A DNA stretch of 7,718 nt, from assembly GCA_031178645.1 (NCBI GenBank), contig JAPSIP010000068.1, positions 1 through 7,718 of the forward strand. Direction: 5' to 3'. Below the pieces are notes generated by a model, which was not told the origin of the DNA, made no database searches, and was given only the letters and a program-made list of their open reading frames with translations. The DNA comes from Paracoccus sp. (in: a-proteobacteria). GTDB lineage: Bacteria; Pseudomonadota; Alphaproteobacteria; Rhodobacterales; Rhodobacteraceae. The translations under genes were made by a program, and so were the position numbers. This document shows positions 6,146-7,718 of this stretch, piece after piece (within the stretch, counting starts at the first letter, position 1; each line of letters starts with the position of its first letter).

Positions 6146-7319
6146 AGGTCAGCGCGGCCTTCAGCGCCTCGGCCCGGTCCGTCTTTTCCCAACTGAAGGC
6201 CGTGCCCCGGTTCAACTGGTAAGGCTGCCGCCCGAAATGCCCATAGGTGGCGGTGGGCCGATAGATCGGGTGCAGCAGGTCCAGGTCGCGGATGATCGCG
6301 AAGGGACGCAGATCAAAGACCTCGCGCACCGCTGCGACGATCTTGTCGTGCGCCACGGTTTCCGTCCCGAAGGTGTTCAGGCTGATCGAGGTCGGCTGCG
6401 CCTCGCCGATGGCATAGCTGACCTGGATCTCGCAGCGGCTGGCAAGACCGGCGGCCACGATGTTCTTGGCGACCCAGCGGCCCGCATAGGCGGCCGAGCG
6501 GTCCACCTTTGACGGATCCTTGCCCGAAAATGCGCCGCCGCCGTGGCGCGCCATGCCGCCATAGCTGTCCACGATGATCTTGCGCCCAGTCAGGCCGCAA
6601 TCGCCCACCGGCCCGCCGATCACGAACTTGCCGGTCGGGTTGATGAAATACTTGGTGTTGTCCCCCAGCCATTCGGCAGGCAGGACGGGCTTGATGATCT
6701 CCTCGATCACGGCCTCGCGCAGGTCGGAGAGGGTGATTTCCGGGTTGTGCTGCGTGGACAGGACCACCGCGTCGATCGCCTCGGGGCGGCCGTCGGCACC
6801 ATAGCGCAGCGTCACCTGGGACTTGGCATCCGGGCGCAGCCATTTCAGCGTGCCGTCGCGGCGGACCTTGGCCTGCCGTTCCACCAGCCGATGCGCATAG
6901 GTGATGGGCGCAGGCATAAGCACGTCGGTTTCGTCCGAGGCATAGCCGAACATCAGCCCCTGGTCGCCCGCGCCCTGGTCTTCCAGGCTTTCGCGATCCA
7001 CGCCCTGGTTGATCTCGGGCGACTGCTTGCCGATGATGTTGATGACCGAACAGGTCGCGCCGTCGAAGCCAACGTCGCTGCTGGTATAGCCGATGTCGTT
7101 GATGACGCCGCGCACGATGCTTTCCAGATCAACCCAGGCATTTGTCGAAATCTCGCCCGAGATGATCGCGACGCCGGTCTTGACCATCGTCTCGCAGGCC
7201 ACGCGGGCGCGCGGATCCTCGGCAAGGATGGAATCGAGGATCGCGTCGGAAATCTGGTCGGCAATCTTGTCGGGATGACCCTCGGAAACTGATTCCGAGG
7301 TGAACAGCGAATATTCCAT
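6144..7319 (-). CDS. metK: S-adenosylmethionine synthetase (methionine adenosyltransferase)
   Basis: MetK is a cytosolic enzyme that makes S-adenosylmethionine from methionine and ATP, releasing phosphate and diphosphate. The 391-residue length is close to the 384 of E. coli MetK. The N-terminus contains SEGHPDK with His15 and Asp17, the ATP- and Mg-binding residues. The family signature GAGDQG lies at 116-121 and the glycine-rich GGGAFSGKD at 260-268, both intact. The start is ATG at 7319, only 3 nt after the ahcY stop; the reading across the junction is TGA-GTC-ATG. There is no good Shine-Dalgarno of its own, so translation probably depends on ribosomes finishing ahcY. No riboswitch can fit directly in front of metK; any SAM or SAH sensing element would have to precede ahcY, outside the window. 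Confidence 0.98.
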   Translation of the reverse strand: MEYSLFTSESVSEGHPDKIADQISDAILDSILAEDPRARVACETMVKTGVAIISGEISTNAWVDLESIVRGVINDIGYTSSDVGFDGATCSVINIIGKQSPEINQGVDRESLEDQGAGDQGLMFGYASDETDVLMPAPITYAHRLVERQAKVRRDGTLKWLRPDAKSQVTLRYGADGRPEAIDAVVLSTQHNPEITLSDLREAVIEEIIKPVLPAEWLGDNTKYFINPTGKFVIGGPVGDCGLTGRKIIVDSYGGMARHGGGAFSGKDPSKVDRSAAYAGRWVAKNIVAAGLASRCEIQVSYAIGEAQPTSISLNTFGTETVAHDKIVAAVREVFDLRPFAIIRDLDLLHPIYRPTATYGHFGRQPYQLNRGTAFSWEKTDRAEALKAALT

Positions 7320-7322
7320 GAC

Positions 7323-7718
7323 TCAGTACCGGTAATGATCTGATTTGAAAGGGCCTTCGGGCGTCACGCCGATATAGTCGGCCTGCTCCGTCGACAGTTT
7401 TGTCAGCTTGGCGCCCACCTTGTCCAGATGCAGCCGAGCGACTTTCTCGTCGAGCGCTTTCGGCAGGATATAGACGCCCGGCACATATTCGTCGCCTTTG
7501 GTCCACAGCTCGATCTGGGCCAGCACCTGGTTGGTGAAGCTGGCCGACATGACGAAGGACGGGTGGCCCGTGGCATTGCCCAGGTTCAGCAACCGGCCCT
7601 GGGACAGCAGGATGATGCGGTTGCCCGAAGGCATCTCGATCATGTCCACCTGGTCCTTGATGTTGGTCCATTTGTGATTGCGCAGGCTGTCCACCTGGAT
7701 CTCATTGTCGAAATGGCC
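7323..7718 (-). CDS. ahcY: Adenosylhomocysteinase (SAH hydrolase), C-terminal part
   Basis: The minus-strand frame is open to the right edge, giving the last 131 residues of S-adenosylhomocysteine hydrolase, which splits SAH to adenosine and homocysteine with bound NAD+. The fragment begins GHFDNEI, a conserved block of the NAD-binding domain, and continues with [17 protein letters not shown] and the [14 protein letters not shown] region. It ends KSDHYRY, the C-terminal tail that in known structures reaches into the NAD site of the neighbouring subunit; Lys125 and Tyr129 of the fragment match human Lys426 and Tyr430. The N-terminal three quarters lie outside the window. metK follows after 3 nt, so one transcript would cover both SAH removal and SAM synthesis. 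A GTG within the fragment (7694) is an internal valine codon, not a start. Confidence 0.97.
   Translation of the reverse strand, partial: GHFDNEIQVDSLRNHKWTNIKDQVDMIEMPSGNRIILLSQGRLLNLGNATGHPSFVMSASFTNQVLAQIELWTKGDEYVPGVYILPKALDEKVARLHLDKVGAKLTKLSTEQADYIGVTPEGPFKSDHYRY

Noticed and set aside
6543..7292. 249-codon plus-strand frame antisense to metK
   Set aside because: It is a shadow of metK caused by G/C third-position bias, with no ribosome site or recognisable domain.

Overview
The window reads as ordinary chromosome from a GC-rich alphaproteobacterium, most likely Rhodobacteraceae and perhaps Paracoccus-like. The evidence is strong G/C bias at third codon positions, frequent GTG and TTG starts, the ahcY-metK pair, a RatA/COQ10-family gene, and an alanine in GyrA where E. 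coli has Ser83. The genus is an inference from protein style, not from a search. I see no mobile element, CRISPR array, RNA gene or phage gene.

Layout, left to right. Positions 1-857 (minus) hold the N-terminal 285 residues of an AI-2E/PerM-family membrane protein that runs off the left edge. Just upstream of it on the same strand is gyrA (905-3667, minus), with a textbook intrinsic terminator squeezed between the two genes. gyrA has a GTG start, a plausible sigma70-type promoter and a perfect 7-bp dyad over its Shine-Dalgarno. Upstream of gyrA is dsbB (3741-4214, minus). A 182-bp divergent spacer leads to ypfJ (4397-5242, plus), a membrane-anchored neutral zinc metallopeptidase. ypfJ is followed after 20 nt by a 32-codon membrane miniprotein (5263-5361, plus). 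Its stop codon shares a CTAG with the stop of a convergent 61-aa single-span membrane protein (5358-5543, minus). Divergent from that is a RatA/COQ10-family START-domain protein (5622-6098, plus). A perfect 17-bp-stem hairpin separates it from metK (6144-7319, minus). metK starts 3 nt after the stop of ahcY (7323 to beyond the right edge, minus).

Functionally, ahcY and metK form a methyl-cycle operon: S-adenosylhomocysteine removal and S-adenosylmethionine synthesis. dsbB serves periplasmic disulfide formation and passes electrons to quinone, and the COQ10-like protein is linked by family to quinone function. gyrA is DNA topology housekeeping. No undescribed multi-gene system is evident. The points most worth a second look are the two small membrane-protein genes with shared stop codons, the terminator placed directly before the AI-2E gene, the dyad at the gyrA start, and the natural Ser83-to-Ala state of GyrA. 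No gene-free stretch exceeds 300 bases.
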